Shown in pieces: positions 44,187 through 53,168 of a stretch of 60,711 nt of DNA. Position 1 is the stretch's first letter. The number at the start of each line of letters is the position of its first letter. The position numbers were made by a program, and so were the translations under genes. The notes under the pieces were generated by a model. It was not told the origin of the DNA, searched no databases, and was given only the letters and a program-made list of their open reading frames with translations. The stretch lies in assembly GCA_022821065.1 (NCBI GenBank), contig JAJEEK010000002.1, positions 1-60,711 of the forward strand, given 5' to 3'. Origin of the DNA: Candidatus Poribacteria bacterium (GTDB taxonomy: Bacteria > Poribacteria > WGA-4E > WGA-3G).

Positions 44187-44513
44187 CTAATTCGTTTCGA
44201 GAGGGGTGTCAACATTCACAAGGATATCGTTACCCTCCACTTTAACTGGGTAGGTGGGGAGGCATTCCTCCCCCGGCCACACGCATTCACCCGTCGTCAC
44301 ATCAAATTCCCACATGTGGAGTGGGCACGTAACACAATTATCATCTAAGAAGCCGTAACTGAGAACCCCGCCGAGGTGTGGACAGATATTGTTCATGGCG
44401 TAATACTCTCCCTTGACGTTGTAGATACCGATGAAAACGCCATCAACCTTCACACCGATACATTTTCCCGGCTGAATCTGATCGGTCGTCGCGGCTTTTA
44501 TAAATTGTGACAT
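44187..44513 (-). CDS. Rieske [2Fe-2S] ferredoxin-like protein
   Basis: A 108-residue stand-alone Rieske protein. The cluster-binding motifs C-x-H (NICPHLGG) and C-x2-H (TCPLHMWEFD) are intact, separated by 16 residues as usual. The N-terminus MSQFIKAATTDQIQPGKCIGVKVDG fits the ferredoxin subunit of Rieske oxygenases such as NirD or BphF types. No oxygenase lies adjacent, so its partner is elsewhere. GGAGAATTT precedes the ATG. Confidence 0.92.
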   Translation of the reverse strand: MSQFIKAATTDQIQPGKCIGVKVDGVFIGIYNVKGEYYAMNNICPHLGGVLSYGFLDDNCVTCPLHMWEFDVTTGECVWPGEECLPTYPVKVEGNDILVNVDTPLETN

Positions 44514-44637
44514 AAATTCTCCGTTTTTTCGCTCCTTTGCGAATATAAGGTTAAAATCGCATCAGAAAACATTGCTGCGATTTGCTAATTGATGCCATTA
44601 TTTCTAAAAAATTGGGGCCCGGAACGGACACAAACCG

Positions 44638-46239
44638 TTACCTTGCTTTTACTTTCCCTTCTCCTCGTGGATCCGTGCCACCATCGTGGTAGCTGCCATC
44701 CTCCGAAACGCGTACACCGTGTCCGGGTCCACCGATACCAGCACTCACCGTGATTTCATGTCCGAGTTCCCGCAAACCCGCGTGAATATCTTCTCCTGCC
44801 CGCGATTCGACCTGGATCGGTTCAGCACCATCGCTATGAAAACGCGGCGCAGCTAATGCCTGTTGCATTGACGATTGCAAGTCGATAAGGCTAACGCTAA
44901 TATTCAACTGATTGTTCGGGATAGTCCTACCACCAGGGATACCATAGGTGGCGAAAGGGTTTCCATCGCGCGTCGCAAGGAGGGGTCCCATGTTGTGAAG
45001 CGGACGCTTACCAGGGCCGACGGAATTTGCAAGACCCGGGCGCGGGTCGAAACGTCCGACACCGTGTCCAAAGAGCAATCCTGTCCCAGGGACGGTCACC
45101 ATTGAACCGAAGCCACCGCCATGTGTCTGCGTCAGCGATACCATGTTTCCTTCAGCGTCCGCAGTTGAGATATGGCTTGTACAGTTCATCGGTTCGTGAT
45201 AGACGACCTCTCCCGGCTGCGGCGACTTGAGTCCGGCATTCAGTTTTTCACGCAGTGAAGCCGTAAAGTCGTCTGAGAGTTCTGTCTCAATGTCAATATC
45301 AACGACCTTTGGATCCCCGAATCGACGGAGTCTTTCGGGCCAGCAGACCTTCATCGCTTCAGCGAAGAGGTGGAACCTTTCAGTCAGGGACATCTCTGCC
45401 ACGTCAAACGCTTCTACTAACCGGAGCATCTGTAAAGTTGTCAGTCCACCCGCACCGAGCGGTGCTGTGTAGACCGAGTAGCCTCGATACTGGATTTCAT
45501 AAGGTTCTGTAATAAGCGGACGGTAATTTTTCAAGTCCTCAACGGTTAAGCATCCACCTAATTCTTGAATGTGATTTGCGATTGTTTCGCCGATCTCGCC
45601 TTCGTAGAAGGCTTCGCGTCCGCCTTCGGCAACCGCTTCTAAAGTTCTCGCGAGGTCAGGGTTCGTAAGTGTCTCACCTTTCTTCGGCGGATTACCATTT
45701 TTCAGGAAGACCCGTGCCGTTTCAGGAAAGTCCCGTTTCCAGCGTTCTGCGTTTCCTGCTATCCCGCCGCGATTCGCACTGTTCGGTGCGTAGCCGTAGC
45801 GTGCCGAATTAATAGCCGGTCGGAGCACATCGCTGAGCGGTAACGTCCCGAATCTCGCTAAGGTCAAGCACAAGCCTGCAACAACTCCCGGCACCCCGAT
45901 AGATAGCGGACCGTGAACGTTCACACGTCCTGGCACACGGTAACCAGCAGCGGTATCTGGTGCATCTTCAATCGTGAACATATCTTCGGAAGCAGCCGCT
46001 GGTGCTGCAGAATTGTAGTCTATTGCAATCACATCTTGCGTCTTCTTTCGATAGATAAGCACACAACCGCCGTACCCCGCGATACCGTTATGTGAAGGTT
46101 CCACGACCCCTTCCGCGAACGCAGCGGCAACGGCGGCATCAACAGCATTCCCACCCTCAATTAGCATCTCGAATCCCGCCTGTGCAGTCCGAGGATGCGG
46201 CCCAGCCACAGTACCATAATCTCTTTTGTATAAAGTCAC
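44638..46239 (-). CDS. ggt: Gamma-glutamyltransferase family protein
   Basis: A 533-residue Ntn-hydrolase of the GGT family. The autocatalytic Thr is T354 (NCTSHISTADAEGNMVSLTQTH), which would become the N-terminus of the small subunit. The large subunit contains GGNAVDAAVAAAFAEGVVEPSHNGIAGYGG, and late Gly-rich PGGRTIPNNQLN binds the substrate. No signal peptide, so cytosolic action or export by another route. It cleaves or transfers gamma-glutamyl groups, for example from glutathione. Start GTG with AAAAGGAGATATAG before it. Confidence 0.92.
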   Translation of the reverse strand: MTLYKRDYGTVAGPHPRTAQAGFEMLIEGGNAVDAAVAAAFAEGVVEPSHNGIAGYGGCVLIYRKKTQDVIAIDYNSAAPAAASEDMFTIEDAPDTAAGYRVPGRVNVHGPLSIGVPGVVAGLCLTLARFGTLPLSDVLRPAINSARYGYAPNSANRGGIAGNAERWKRDFPETARVFLKNGNPPKKGETLTNPDLARTLEAVAEGGREAFYEGEIGETIANHIQELGGCLTVEDLKNYRPLITEPYEIQYRGYSVYTAPLGAGGLTTLQMLRLVEAFDVAEMSLTERFHLFAEAMKVCWPERLRRFGDPKVVDIDIETELSDDFTASLREKLNAGLKSPQPGEVVYHEPMNCTSHISTADAEGNMVSLTQTHGGGFGSMVTVPGTGLLFGHGVGRFDPRPGLANSVGPGKRPLHNMGPLLATRDGNPFATYGIPGGRTIPNNQLNISVSLIDLQSSMQQALAAPRFHSDGAEPIQVESRAGEDIHAGLRELGHEITVSAGIGGPGHGVRVSEDGSYHDGGTDPRGEGKVKAR

Positions 46240-46575
46240 CTATATCTCCTTTTACTGAAGACTAATACACAAATTCTAAAGTTTTTTTACAGAATTGTCA
46301 AGTATTTCAAGCATTGTAGATGCTTTTTTGACATATTATAGTAGAATCCGAGATTTAATGGGCATTTTGCCGGTAGGTATGATTGTTAGTTTAACATGAA
46401 CCTCTGAACGCCCGGGTCTTCAATCCAACTCTGGATACGAGAGAAAGAGGGGATCGAGATGTAATCGCTAAACGGCGTGAGTCCTGTTAAGAATTTCTGT
46501 TCAATTTTTCGAGGAATCGTGATACAATTTGGAGTCTGGCATTTTCAAGCACCAACCATTGAGAGAGGAGATATA
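46240..46575. other. Intergenic region, divergent
   Basis: A 336-bp gap between the divergent ggt and carboxypeptidase genes. It contains a TTGACA at 46328-46333 without a well-spaced -10, and a TTCAAT/TACAAT pair (46500-46505, 46523-46528; 17-nt spacing) about 50 bp before the carboxypeptidase ATG. An unexplained GC-richer stretch of about 90 bp (46400-46490) might be transcribed leader. No gene or clear riboswitch is recognised. Confidence 0.5.
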
Positions 46576-49122
46576 ATGAACAATCAAGTGACTTCCCCTG
46601 AAGCCTTCTTTGGATTCCAACTTGGCTGCGACCGTAAGATCGCCGCTTGGAACAAGATCGTTGCGTACTTGCGGTTGTTAGAGCAGGAGAGCGACTGCCT
46701 ACAAGTCATTGATATGGGGCCTTCCACAGAGGGAAATCCGTTTCTGTTAGCCATCATTTCATCGCCACAAAATCTGGCGAATTTGGAGCGTTTGCAAGCC
46801 GTCAACGCCGAAATAAGCGATGCCCGAGGGCTCTCAGAGGACGCTGCGAAGTCCCTAATCAGCGAGGGAAAGGTCGTACTCTGTCAGTCAATGGGTATTC
46901 ACGCCACGGAGATTGGGAGCACGCAGATGGCATCCGAACTCACCTACGATTTGATAACCAGAATGGATGCGGAAACCCAACGCATTCTCGATAATGTGGT
47001 TTTCCTGATGTTTCCGTGTCTGAACCCGGACGGACTGATTATGACAACAGATTGGTACAACAAATATATTGATACCGAGTACGAGGGCTGTAATCTTCCG
47101 TGGCTTTATCATAAATATGCCGGGCACGACAATAACCGTGATGCCTTTATGTTGAATTTGGTCGAATCACAATACGTCGCACGGATTCTGTTTCAGGAGT
47201 GGCATCCACAAGTGTTCCAAGACCACCACGAGATGGGGAGTTACGGCGCACGCCTCTACGTCGCACCTTATTGTGAACCGATTCACCCGCATGCTGACCC
47301 GCTCGTTTGGCGTGAAATGAGTTGGTACGGGGCGCACATGGCATACAGGCTGGAGGAAGCGGGTAAGACAGGCATCCTGAATGCAGCACAATTTCCAGCG
47401 TGGAGCCACCTCGGCTTTCACTGGATGGGGAATTATCACAACATCGCCAGCATTCTGACCGAATCTGCGCACACCCAATTGGCGACACCGCTGTATATCC
47501 ACAAGGCGCAATTAAAAGCACAAGGTGGACGACTCAGAGCGTTTCCGCATTATAAACCGCAGACAAATTTTCCGCATCCGTGGCTGGGCGGTTGGTGGCG
47601 GCTACGCGACATCGTTGAGCAACAGAAGATTGCAGCGTGGAGCTTGCTTGATTTAGCCGCACGGCACAAGGATACCGTCCTGTCGAACGCATATCTGAAA
47701 GCGAAGCGGCAGACAGCGCGTGGCGCGACGGGTACACCAAGCGCATATCTCATCCGTCCGATGCAGCATGATGCCTTGACCGTCGTGGACCTGATTAATA
47801 AGCTGCTCGCCCAAGGTATTGACATCCAGAAAGCAACCCAAGCCTTCACGACCAATGATTCAACCTATCCAACGGGGACATACGTCATTTTCCTCAATCA
47901 ACCGAAAATGGCAGTCATCAAAACCTTGCTTGGACAGACTTTTTTCCCAGATGACGCTTGGACACGCACGCCGGACGGTACGCCAAATCGACCGTATGAC
48001 ACAGCGACAGATACAATCGCGGAGTTTATGGGGGTCAAGGTCGAACCTGTCAATACTTTGACGTGCGATGACGCTACTTTCGCTCTGCTCACAACTCCCG
48101 AGCAGCCCACGGGGCGATTCGTTGGTGAATCAGAATTTGGTTATATCTTCGATGGGCGACTCAATGAAAGTTTCAGGCTTGTCAACCAGTTGCTGGCGCG
48201 AGATATCCAAGTTGGACGGGTTGATGAGACCATTGAAGTCGGCGATACGCAATTTCCGCCGGGCGCGTTTGTCGTACCCGCTGAATCAAAAAAGGCACTC
48301 GAGGAATTCACGCTCAATTCCGGGGTTACGTTCTATGCTTTAGAACAGGAACTTTCGGTCCGCTGGCATGAAATTCAAAAACTGCGCGTTGGTATGTATC
48401 AGAGATATTACGGCGGCAATATGGATGAAGGTTGGACGCGACTCGTACTCGAACAGTTCGGATTCCCCTATCAGACGTTGAAAGATGATGACATCACGGG
48501 CGGTGACCTCAGTCAGCGACTTGACGTTCTCATACTCCCTAACGACACGACTGATAGGATCGTCGGAAAATCGGAAAATGACAAAACCGACGAAGATGAA
48601 TCCAAGGAATTCAACGTTCCACCAGCGTACCGGAGTGGCATCGGTAAGGAAGGGATCAAGGCGATTAAGCAGTTCGTTGAGGACGGCGGGACCCTACTTG
48701 CTCTTAACGGAGCATGTGAATTCGCGATTGAGCAATTGGATTTGCAAGTCAGAAATACCCTTAGAGGGAAATCGTCGAAAGTATTCTTTTGTCCCGGATC
48801 GACATTGAAAGCGACTGTTAACACAAATCACCCGCTCGGGTACGGCATGCTTGATGAAACTCTCATACTGTTCTGGGATAGTCCCGCATTTGAAATTCAA
48901 CACTCACGCTTCAGCGAAAGATACGAACTCATTGTTCAGTATCCAGAAAAAGCTATCCTGCAAAGTGGTTGGCTCGTTGGTGAAGACCAACTCGCGGAAC
49001 AGGCGGCTATGGTCTCGGCGCAGTACGGTGCGGGGCGCGTTATCCTTTTTGGATTTCGACCGCAGTTCCGGGCACAAACCCGCGGAGCGTTTAAGTTGTT
49101 TTTTAACACGCTTCTTGGTTAG
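46576..49122 (+). CDS. M14-like zinc carboxypeptidase family protein
   Basis: An 848-residue protein with an M14 peptidase domain in its first about 350 residues. The zinc ligands are H109 and E112 (SMGIHATEIG) and a His in QDHHEMG (217 or 218); ESAHTQLA follows where a catalytic Glu is expected. The later half (about 430-848) is a large extra region including a segment (about 690-845) resembling a GATase-like fold, with DGGTLLALNG and GAGRVILFGFRPQFRAQ. No signal peptide is seen. The ATG at 46576 has a GAGGAG site 6 nt upstream; the frame is open further upstream without a start signal. Probably a large-peptide or amino-acid-derivative carboxypeptidase. Confidence 0.83.
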   Translation: MNNQVTSPEAFFGFQLGCDRKIAAWNKIVAYLRLLEQESDCLQVIDMGPSTEGNPFLLAIISSPQNLANLERLQAVNAEISDARGLSEDAAKSLISEGKVVLCQSMGIHATEIGSTQMASELTYDLITRMDAETQRILDNVVFLMFPCLNPDGLIMTTDWYNKYIDTEYEGCNLPWLYHKYAGHDNNRDAFMLNLVESQYVARILFQEWHPQVFQDHHEMGSYGARLYVAPYCEPIHPHADPLVWREMSWYGAHMAYRLEEAGKTGILNAAQFPAWSHLGFHWMGNYHNIASILTESAHTQLATPLYIHKAQLKAQGGRLRAFPHYKPQTNFPHPWLGGWWRLRDIVEQQKIAAWSLLDLAARHKDTVLSNAYLKAKRQTARGATGTPSAYLIRPMQHDALTVVDLINKLLAQGIDIQKATQAFTTNDSTYPTGTYVIFLNQPKMAVIKTLLGQTFFPDDAWTRTPDGTPNRPYDTATDTIAEFMGVKVEPVNTLTCDDATFALLTTPEQPTGRFVGESEFGYIFDGRLNESFRLVNQLLARDIQVGRVDETIEVGDTQFPPGAFVVPAESKKALEEFTLNSGVTFYALEQELSVRWHEIQKLRVGMYQRYYGGNMDEGWTRLVLEQFGFPYQTLKDDDITGGDLSQRLDVLILPNDTTDRIVGKSENDKTDEDESKEFNVPPAYRSGIGKEGIKAIKQFVEDGGTLLALNGACEFAIEQLDLQVRNTLRGKSSKVFFCPGSTLKATVNTNHPLGYGMLDETLILFWDSPAFEIQHSRFSERYELIVQYPEKAILQSGWLVGEDQLAEQAAMVSAQYGAGRVILFGFRPQFRAQTRGAFKLFFNTLLG

Positions 49123-49130
49123 GTATGAAT

Positions 49131-49166
49131 ATGGCTGCTGATGGCTGATGGCTGACTGCTAACAGC
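49131..49166. repeat. GCTGATGGCTGATGGCTGAC repeat
   Basis: Tandem GCTGATGGCTGATGGCTGAC followed by TGCTAACAGCC, a member of the dispersed repeat family, sits between the carboxypeptidase stop and the nusB promoter. Confidence 0.75.
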
Positions 49167-49183
49167 CACTTCCGCATTTTCGT

Positions 49184-49212
49184 TTGACATATCACCTAAA
49201 ACCTTGTATAAT
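49184..49212 (+). promoter_or_regulatory. nusB promoter (consensus)
   Basis: TTGACA (49184-49189) and TATAAT (49207-49212) with a 17-nt spacer are both perfect matches to the consensus. The promoter is 67 bp upstream of nusB, just after a repeat. Confidence 0.8.
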
Positions 49213-49278
49213 ACAAGGTAGCATATTTAATGAATTTACGCCGTATGTTAGCAAGCAGAGATCAAGGAATCCAAAACC

Positions 49279-49734
49279 ATGAAGTCTTCGCGTAGGCAAT
49301 CGCGTATCGTCGCGATACAAATACTATATCAGATACAACTGACCACCACACCTTTGTCGGTTGTCATAGAACAGTTTTGGCGGAGCCAAGCGACATCCGT
49401 AAAACTTCGTCCGTTCGCAACACAACTCGTTGAGGGAACCGCTGAACACTTAGCGGTGATTGATGACCTACTGCAGAACACTTCTAAAAATTGGAAACTC
49501 CATCGGATGCCTATCGTTGACCTCGCAATCTTGCGGTGTGCAACTTACGAAATTCTCTTTGTAGACGATATAGATCCAGCGACCTCAATCAATGAGGCTG
49601 TTGAGATTGCCAAATCTTACAGCACTCCAGATTCCCCAAAATTTATCAACGGCGTTTTGGACAATATCCGAAAAAAGCACGCGACACCAATACTGGAACA
49701 CATTACCCTTGAGAAAAATCAATTACCCCTTTAA
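49279..49734 (+). CDS. nusB: Transcription antitermination factor NusB
   Basis: A 151-residue all-helical NusB. SRRQSRIVAIQILYQIQL at the N-terminus, the central LVEGTAEHLAVIDDLLQNTSKNWKLHRMPIVDLAILRCATYEILF and the motif DIDPATSINEAVEIAKSYSTPDSPKFINGVLDNI are all standard. It binds boxA RNA with NusE for antitermination at rRNA operons. It has its own consensus promoter, and is followed 11 bp later by an exported NHL protein that may be read from the same transcript. Confidence 0.94.
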   Translation: MKSSRRQSRIVAIQILYQIQLTTTPLSVVIEQFWRSQATSVKLRPFATQLVEGTAEHLAVIDDLLQNTSKNWKLHRMPIVDLAILRCATYEILFVDDIDPATSINEAVEIAKSYSTPDSPKFINGVLDNIRKKHATPILEHITLEKNQLPL

Positions 49735-49745
49735 AAACACGGCAG

Positions 49746-51536
49746 ATGGCTAACCTGAAAAAAATAACATTTTGCCTTCTCTTCCTAATTCCGATGCATT
49801 TAAACGCCGCACCTGAGTTCAAATTTGTTAACGAATTCGGTGGGAAAGGAGAAGGTGAGGCACAATTCGCAGCAACCGTCTTTATGGCGTTTGGCGTCGA
49901 TGGTGCCATTTACATAGCGGATACAGATAACTTCCGAGTCCAGAAGTTCGACGAAAACGGTGGATTCTTGTTTGACATCCAGATGCAGGTAGACAGTCTT
50001 TTTCGGTTTATTAATCCTACCGCTATTGCTGTCGGCACAGATAGTAGTATCTATGTAATGGATTGGATGTTCACTCAGGTTTCTGACTTAAACGTTGGCG
50101 CGAAGGTCTTTAACTACGGTCCGTGCGTCCATAAATTTGATGCACAAGGCGTATTTGTCGCGAGTTACCCGATCCAAGATTTCAGCCAACGGATAGCACG
50201 CCTTGAAGCTGCTGCGCCCGGTTTAGATGGGGAAGGTAATTACGCACTCATTATCCCACAAGGCGACACAAAACGTGAATTTCTCCTAACAGTAGATACA
50301 AACGGGAACCTCTATGTCTGCGATGGCGGAACGATCTACAAACTCAATATAGAAGGTAAACCTATTGCACACCACGCGCTCAAGCAACCCGGAACAGGTC
50401 GTCTTGTACATCCCGTAGATATAACAGCAGATAAACACGGAAATCTCTATGTCGTTGATGAAAAGGGACATCGCGTCCTGAAGTATGGTGCCGATGGAGA
50501 ATTTTTAAGCTCTTTCGGTGAATATGGTGACAATGGCGGTCAATTTATCGCACCGTTTCGGATCGCAGCATTGGCGGACGGAACGCTCCTTGTCGCCGAC
50601 ACTGCGAAGTACCTAAAAGATTTCGCGTCTTCCCTTCCGAAGCGGCTCGACGACCCTACGCGACGCTACGACGGCGAGACGCGACTGTTCCGTTATAGGT
50701 TACGACGCGTCCAACGATTCACTACAGAAGGCACGTATACACAGAAACTGCTCGTTCCTTTCCGGAGAGAGGTGGAAACCGAGGTCGCACTACAACTCAA
50801 AGGTATTGACCAGAACGGGAACCTCTACTACCTTAATCCAACAGAATTGGCGTTTAGAAAATATGCGCCGACCACGCCGTTGATCTCCTCCATGTTTCAA
50901 ACAGAACTCAAACTCCGCTATACGCGCGATCTGCACGACATTGAAATCGACAATCAGGACGATTTGGATGCCGATCTCTACACCAAATCCGATTTTGACG
51001 AGCAGATTATCCAAGATACGGCCTACGCAAACCTGATCTTTTCTTACGATCTAAATGAATCGATCCGCCTTTCACTCTCCAATCGGCTCACTTTTGTCCA
51101 CATGACCGATACCAGTTATTATCGTGCGAGAGAGTTTGAAGATTTCCGGGGCAGTTTCAACCAAGACGATAGGGCAACAGAAAATTCTTGGGACGATCGC
51201 ATCCAAATCGACTTCACATGGATACACGACCATAGTCTCTACAATTATCGCGAAGCACGGGCATTTGTATACTTTAACGTCATACACCTCGATTTTATCA
51301 GCGATGCACTCAATCCCGCTAACGCCCGACTCTTCGATTTTTACGCGGACCTCTCCGACTGGGGCGCAGGTCTCCATTACGACTTGAGTCGGAACTTCCG
51401 CTTGAATTTTGAAATCATACACTTTTTCGGTGAGAACAGGTACACGTATATTGACGAGACAGGTGTCCTCTATGCCACAGGGTTTCAAGACGCAAATTTC
51501 ACACGCGCTGCCCTCTTCATAAATGGGATCTTTTAA
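49746..51536 (+). CDS. NHL-repeat propeller fused to a C-terminal outer-membrane barrel-like domain
   Basis: A 596-residue exported protein. The signal peptide ends at LNAAPE. Residues about 30-300 contain NHL-type repeats, for example FGVDGAIYIADTDNFRVQKF, LYVCDGGTIYKL and LYVVDEKGHRVLKYGADG. From about 380 to the end, alternating short strands with many aromatic residues (LKLRYTRDLHDIEID, YANLIFSYDLNESIRLSLSNRLTF) and the last residue Phe suggest an integral outer-membrane beta-barrel. I infer a periplasmic or surface propeller anchored by its own barrel. This is an unusual pairing. Function unknown; it may act in surface recognition or assembly. Confidence 0.75.
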   Translation: MANLKKITFCLLFLIPMHLNAAPEFKFVNEFGGKGEGEAQFAATVFMAFGVDGAIYIADTDNFRVQKFDENGGFLFDIQMQVDSLFRFINPTAIAVGTDSSIYVMDWMFTQVSDLNVGAKVFNYGPCVHKFDAQGVFVASYPIQDFSQRIARLEAAAPGLDGEGNYALIIPQGDTKREFLLTVDTNGNLYVCDGGTIYKLNIEGKPIAHHALKQPGTGRLVHPVDITADKHGNLYVVDEKGHRVLKYGADGEFLSSFGEYGDNGGQFIAPFRIAALADGTLLVADTAKYLKDFASSLPKRLDDPTRRYDGETRLFRYRLRRVQRFTTEGTYTQKLLVPFRREVETEVALQLKGIDQNGNLYYLNPTELAFRKYAPTTPLISSMFQTELKLRYTRDLHDIEIDNQDDLDADLYTKSDFDEQIIQDTAYANLIFSYDLNESIRLSLSNRLTFVHMTDTSYYRAREFEDFRGSFNQDDRATENSWDDRIQIDFTWIHDHSLYNYREARAFVYFNVIHLDFISDALNPANARLFDFYADLSDWGAGLHYDLSRNFRLNFEIIHFFGENRYTYIDETGVLYATGFQDANFTRAALFINGIF

Positions 51537-51636
51537 AACAGTTGCAATATATTCCAAAATTAGATATTATCGGATTTGAAACCCTTTTGGAGAAAACTTT
51601 AAAAGTACCTGAGTAGATTAGAAGGAGGTTTCAGCA

Positions 51637-52299
51637 ATGCAAACGTATCCATTATCGCAACTTACTGAAGAAACTCTTAACATACTTGTAGAACTGCACG
51701 AACAAGACGGTCCCATAGAAGTGTGGGAAAAAATGCAGATACCCTTGACTGCCGAAGAAGGAGTGATGCTTGACTACCTCAAGGCTGACAGACAGCAACG
51801 CCACCTCACAAGGTTAAACGAAGCCACCCTCTGGGCACGAACTATTTATCCGCTCTTAAGACTTGCGGAGCAGGGGCAGGTTTGCGCGTGGGCAGGTGTA
51901 TTACTCAAAGCCACATATCCCACATTTGAATTAGAAGGGGAAGCCGATGGCGCGCTTGCTCCCGCTGTTGCTGAGAAAATTAGGAGTCCTTACCTCGTTG
52001 TCCACGAAGCAAAACGTGGTATTAACGCGCTAGACCCGTTGTGCCAACTTTACGGTGAAATGCTTGCCGCCGCATGGATCAACTGGAAAACAGATACTAA
52101 GCCAGAACAACAGATTTTTGGGTGTTACACTATCACCGATGATTGGACCTTCGTAAACGGAAATGTTAGTGAAATTGAGAGCGAAAGACCTGTGTTTCAT
52201 GTCGAGTTTTCACCGAGATACAACGGTATTTTGGAAGCGGAACGCATTGTACAGCTGCTTAAGTTTATTGTTGCAAAGCGCGTAAACGTTAGCACTTAA
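51637..52299 (+). CDS. Protein with a PD-(D/E)XK-nuclease-like motif
   Basis: A 220-residue soluble protein. The central region (about 95-135) reads FELEGEADGALAPAV then SPYLVVHEAKRGIN. An Asp (D104) followed after 19 residues by E-x-K (E124 and K126) is the catalytic pattern of PD-(D/E)XK nucleases. A downstream helix (QLYGEMLAAAWINW) and a strand FGCYTITDDWTFV fit the fold. I do not recognise a known restriction or repair family. A strong AGAAGGAGG ribosome binding site and a second such site for the following gene suggest an operon with the NHL and transporter genes. Confidence 0.68.
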   Translation: MQTYPLSQLTEETLNILVELHEQDGPIEVWEKMQIPLTAEEGVMLDYLKADRQQRHLTRLNEATLWARTIYPLLRLAEQGQVCAWAGVLLKATYPTFELEGEADGALAPAVAEKIRSPYLVVHEAKRGINALDPLCQLYGEMLAAAWINWKTDTKPEQQIFGCYTITDDWTFVNGNVSEIESERPVFHVEFSPRYNGILEAERIVQLLKFIVAKRVNVST

Positions 52300-52313
52300 C
52301 AGGAGGTATCAAC

Positions 52314-53162
52314 ATGGCAACTTTTGGGACAGGTGATTATCAGTATGAAGTCGTAGAAGGGTGGGGAATGATACCCCAACTCGGTCTCGTTTCCGGCGTG
52401 GCGTGCGATTCAAATGACCGCGTCTATGTTTATAACCGCAGCCCACAACCCGCTATGCTCGTTTTCGAGGCGGACGGCACGTTCGTCACCGAATGGGGTA
52501 AAGACATCTTCAAAAAACCGCACGGCATCTGGATCAGTCCTGACGATGAAATCTATACCACAGATACCATCGATCATACCATTCGGAAATTCTCGCTCGA
52601 GGGTGAACTGTTGCAAACATTCGGCACTGTGGATCAGCCAGGTCCGCCGGGAGGTCCATTTAATGAGCCTACGCGTGCTGTTCTCTCTACTTCGGGGGAG
52701 ATGTACGTTTCTGACGGCTACGGACAGTCGCGGGTACACCGGATGACTGCTGATGGCGAAGTTATCGTTTCGTGGGGTGCACCGGGGACAGGACCCGGCG
52801 AATTTAACCTGCCACACGATGTTACTGTAGACCATAACGATCGCGTCTATATCCTTGATCGCGGCAACCTCCGCTGTCAGATTTTCAACAACAACGGTGA
52901 ATACTTGACCGAGTGGACAGACCTCCGATCCCCGAACGACCTCTTTATTGATAGTGATAATATTATCCATATTGCCGAAGGTGGGCAACGTATCAGCATC
53001 ATGACGCTCGACGGAGAAGTCATCGGACGGTGGGGCGAGAAGGGAACCGCTCCGGGGCAATTCAGCGATTCTCCGCACGGTATTTGGATTGATTCAAACG
53101 GAGACATCTATGTCAGCGAAGTCATCGCTGATAGACGTTTCCAAAAATTCGCGAGGATTTAA
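52314..53162 (+). CDS. NHL-repeat six-bladed propeller protein
   Basis: A 282-residue protein without a signal peptide. It is made of consecutive NHL repeats, including SGVACDSNDRVYVYNRSPQPAMLVF, KPHGIWISPDDEIYTTD, FNLPHDVTVDHNDRVYILDRGNLRCQIF and DSPHGIWIDSNGDIYVSEV. Length matches about six blades. It resembles peptidylglycine alpha-amidating lyase-like and other ring-shaped propellers, but the catalytic or binding function is unknown. The GGAGG site is well placed, 9 nt before the ATG. The Ni/Co transporter gene starts 7 bp after the stop. Confidence 0.83.
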   Translation: MATFGTGDYQYEVVEGWGMIPQLGLVSGVACDSNDRVYVYNRSPQPAMLVFEADGTFVTEWGKDIFKKPHGIWISPDDEIYTTDTIDHTIRKFSLEGELLQTFGTVDQPGPPGGPFNEPTRAVLSTSGEMYVSDGYGQSRVHRMTADGEVIVSWGAPGTGPGEFNLPHDVTVDHNDRVYILDRGNLRCQIFNNNGEYLTEWTDLRSPNDLFIDSDNIIHIAEGGQRISIMTLDGEVIGRWGEKGTAPGQFSDSPHGIWIDSNGDIYVSEVIADRRFQKFARI

Positions 53163-53168
53163 TAAATT

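Noticed and set aside
46400..46490. Possible riboswitch or structured leader before the carboxypeptidase gene
   Set aside because: There are short hairpins, but I could match no known riboswitch signature such as the TPP or cobalamin box, so it is only listed as a leader region.
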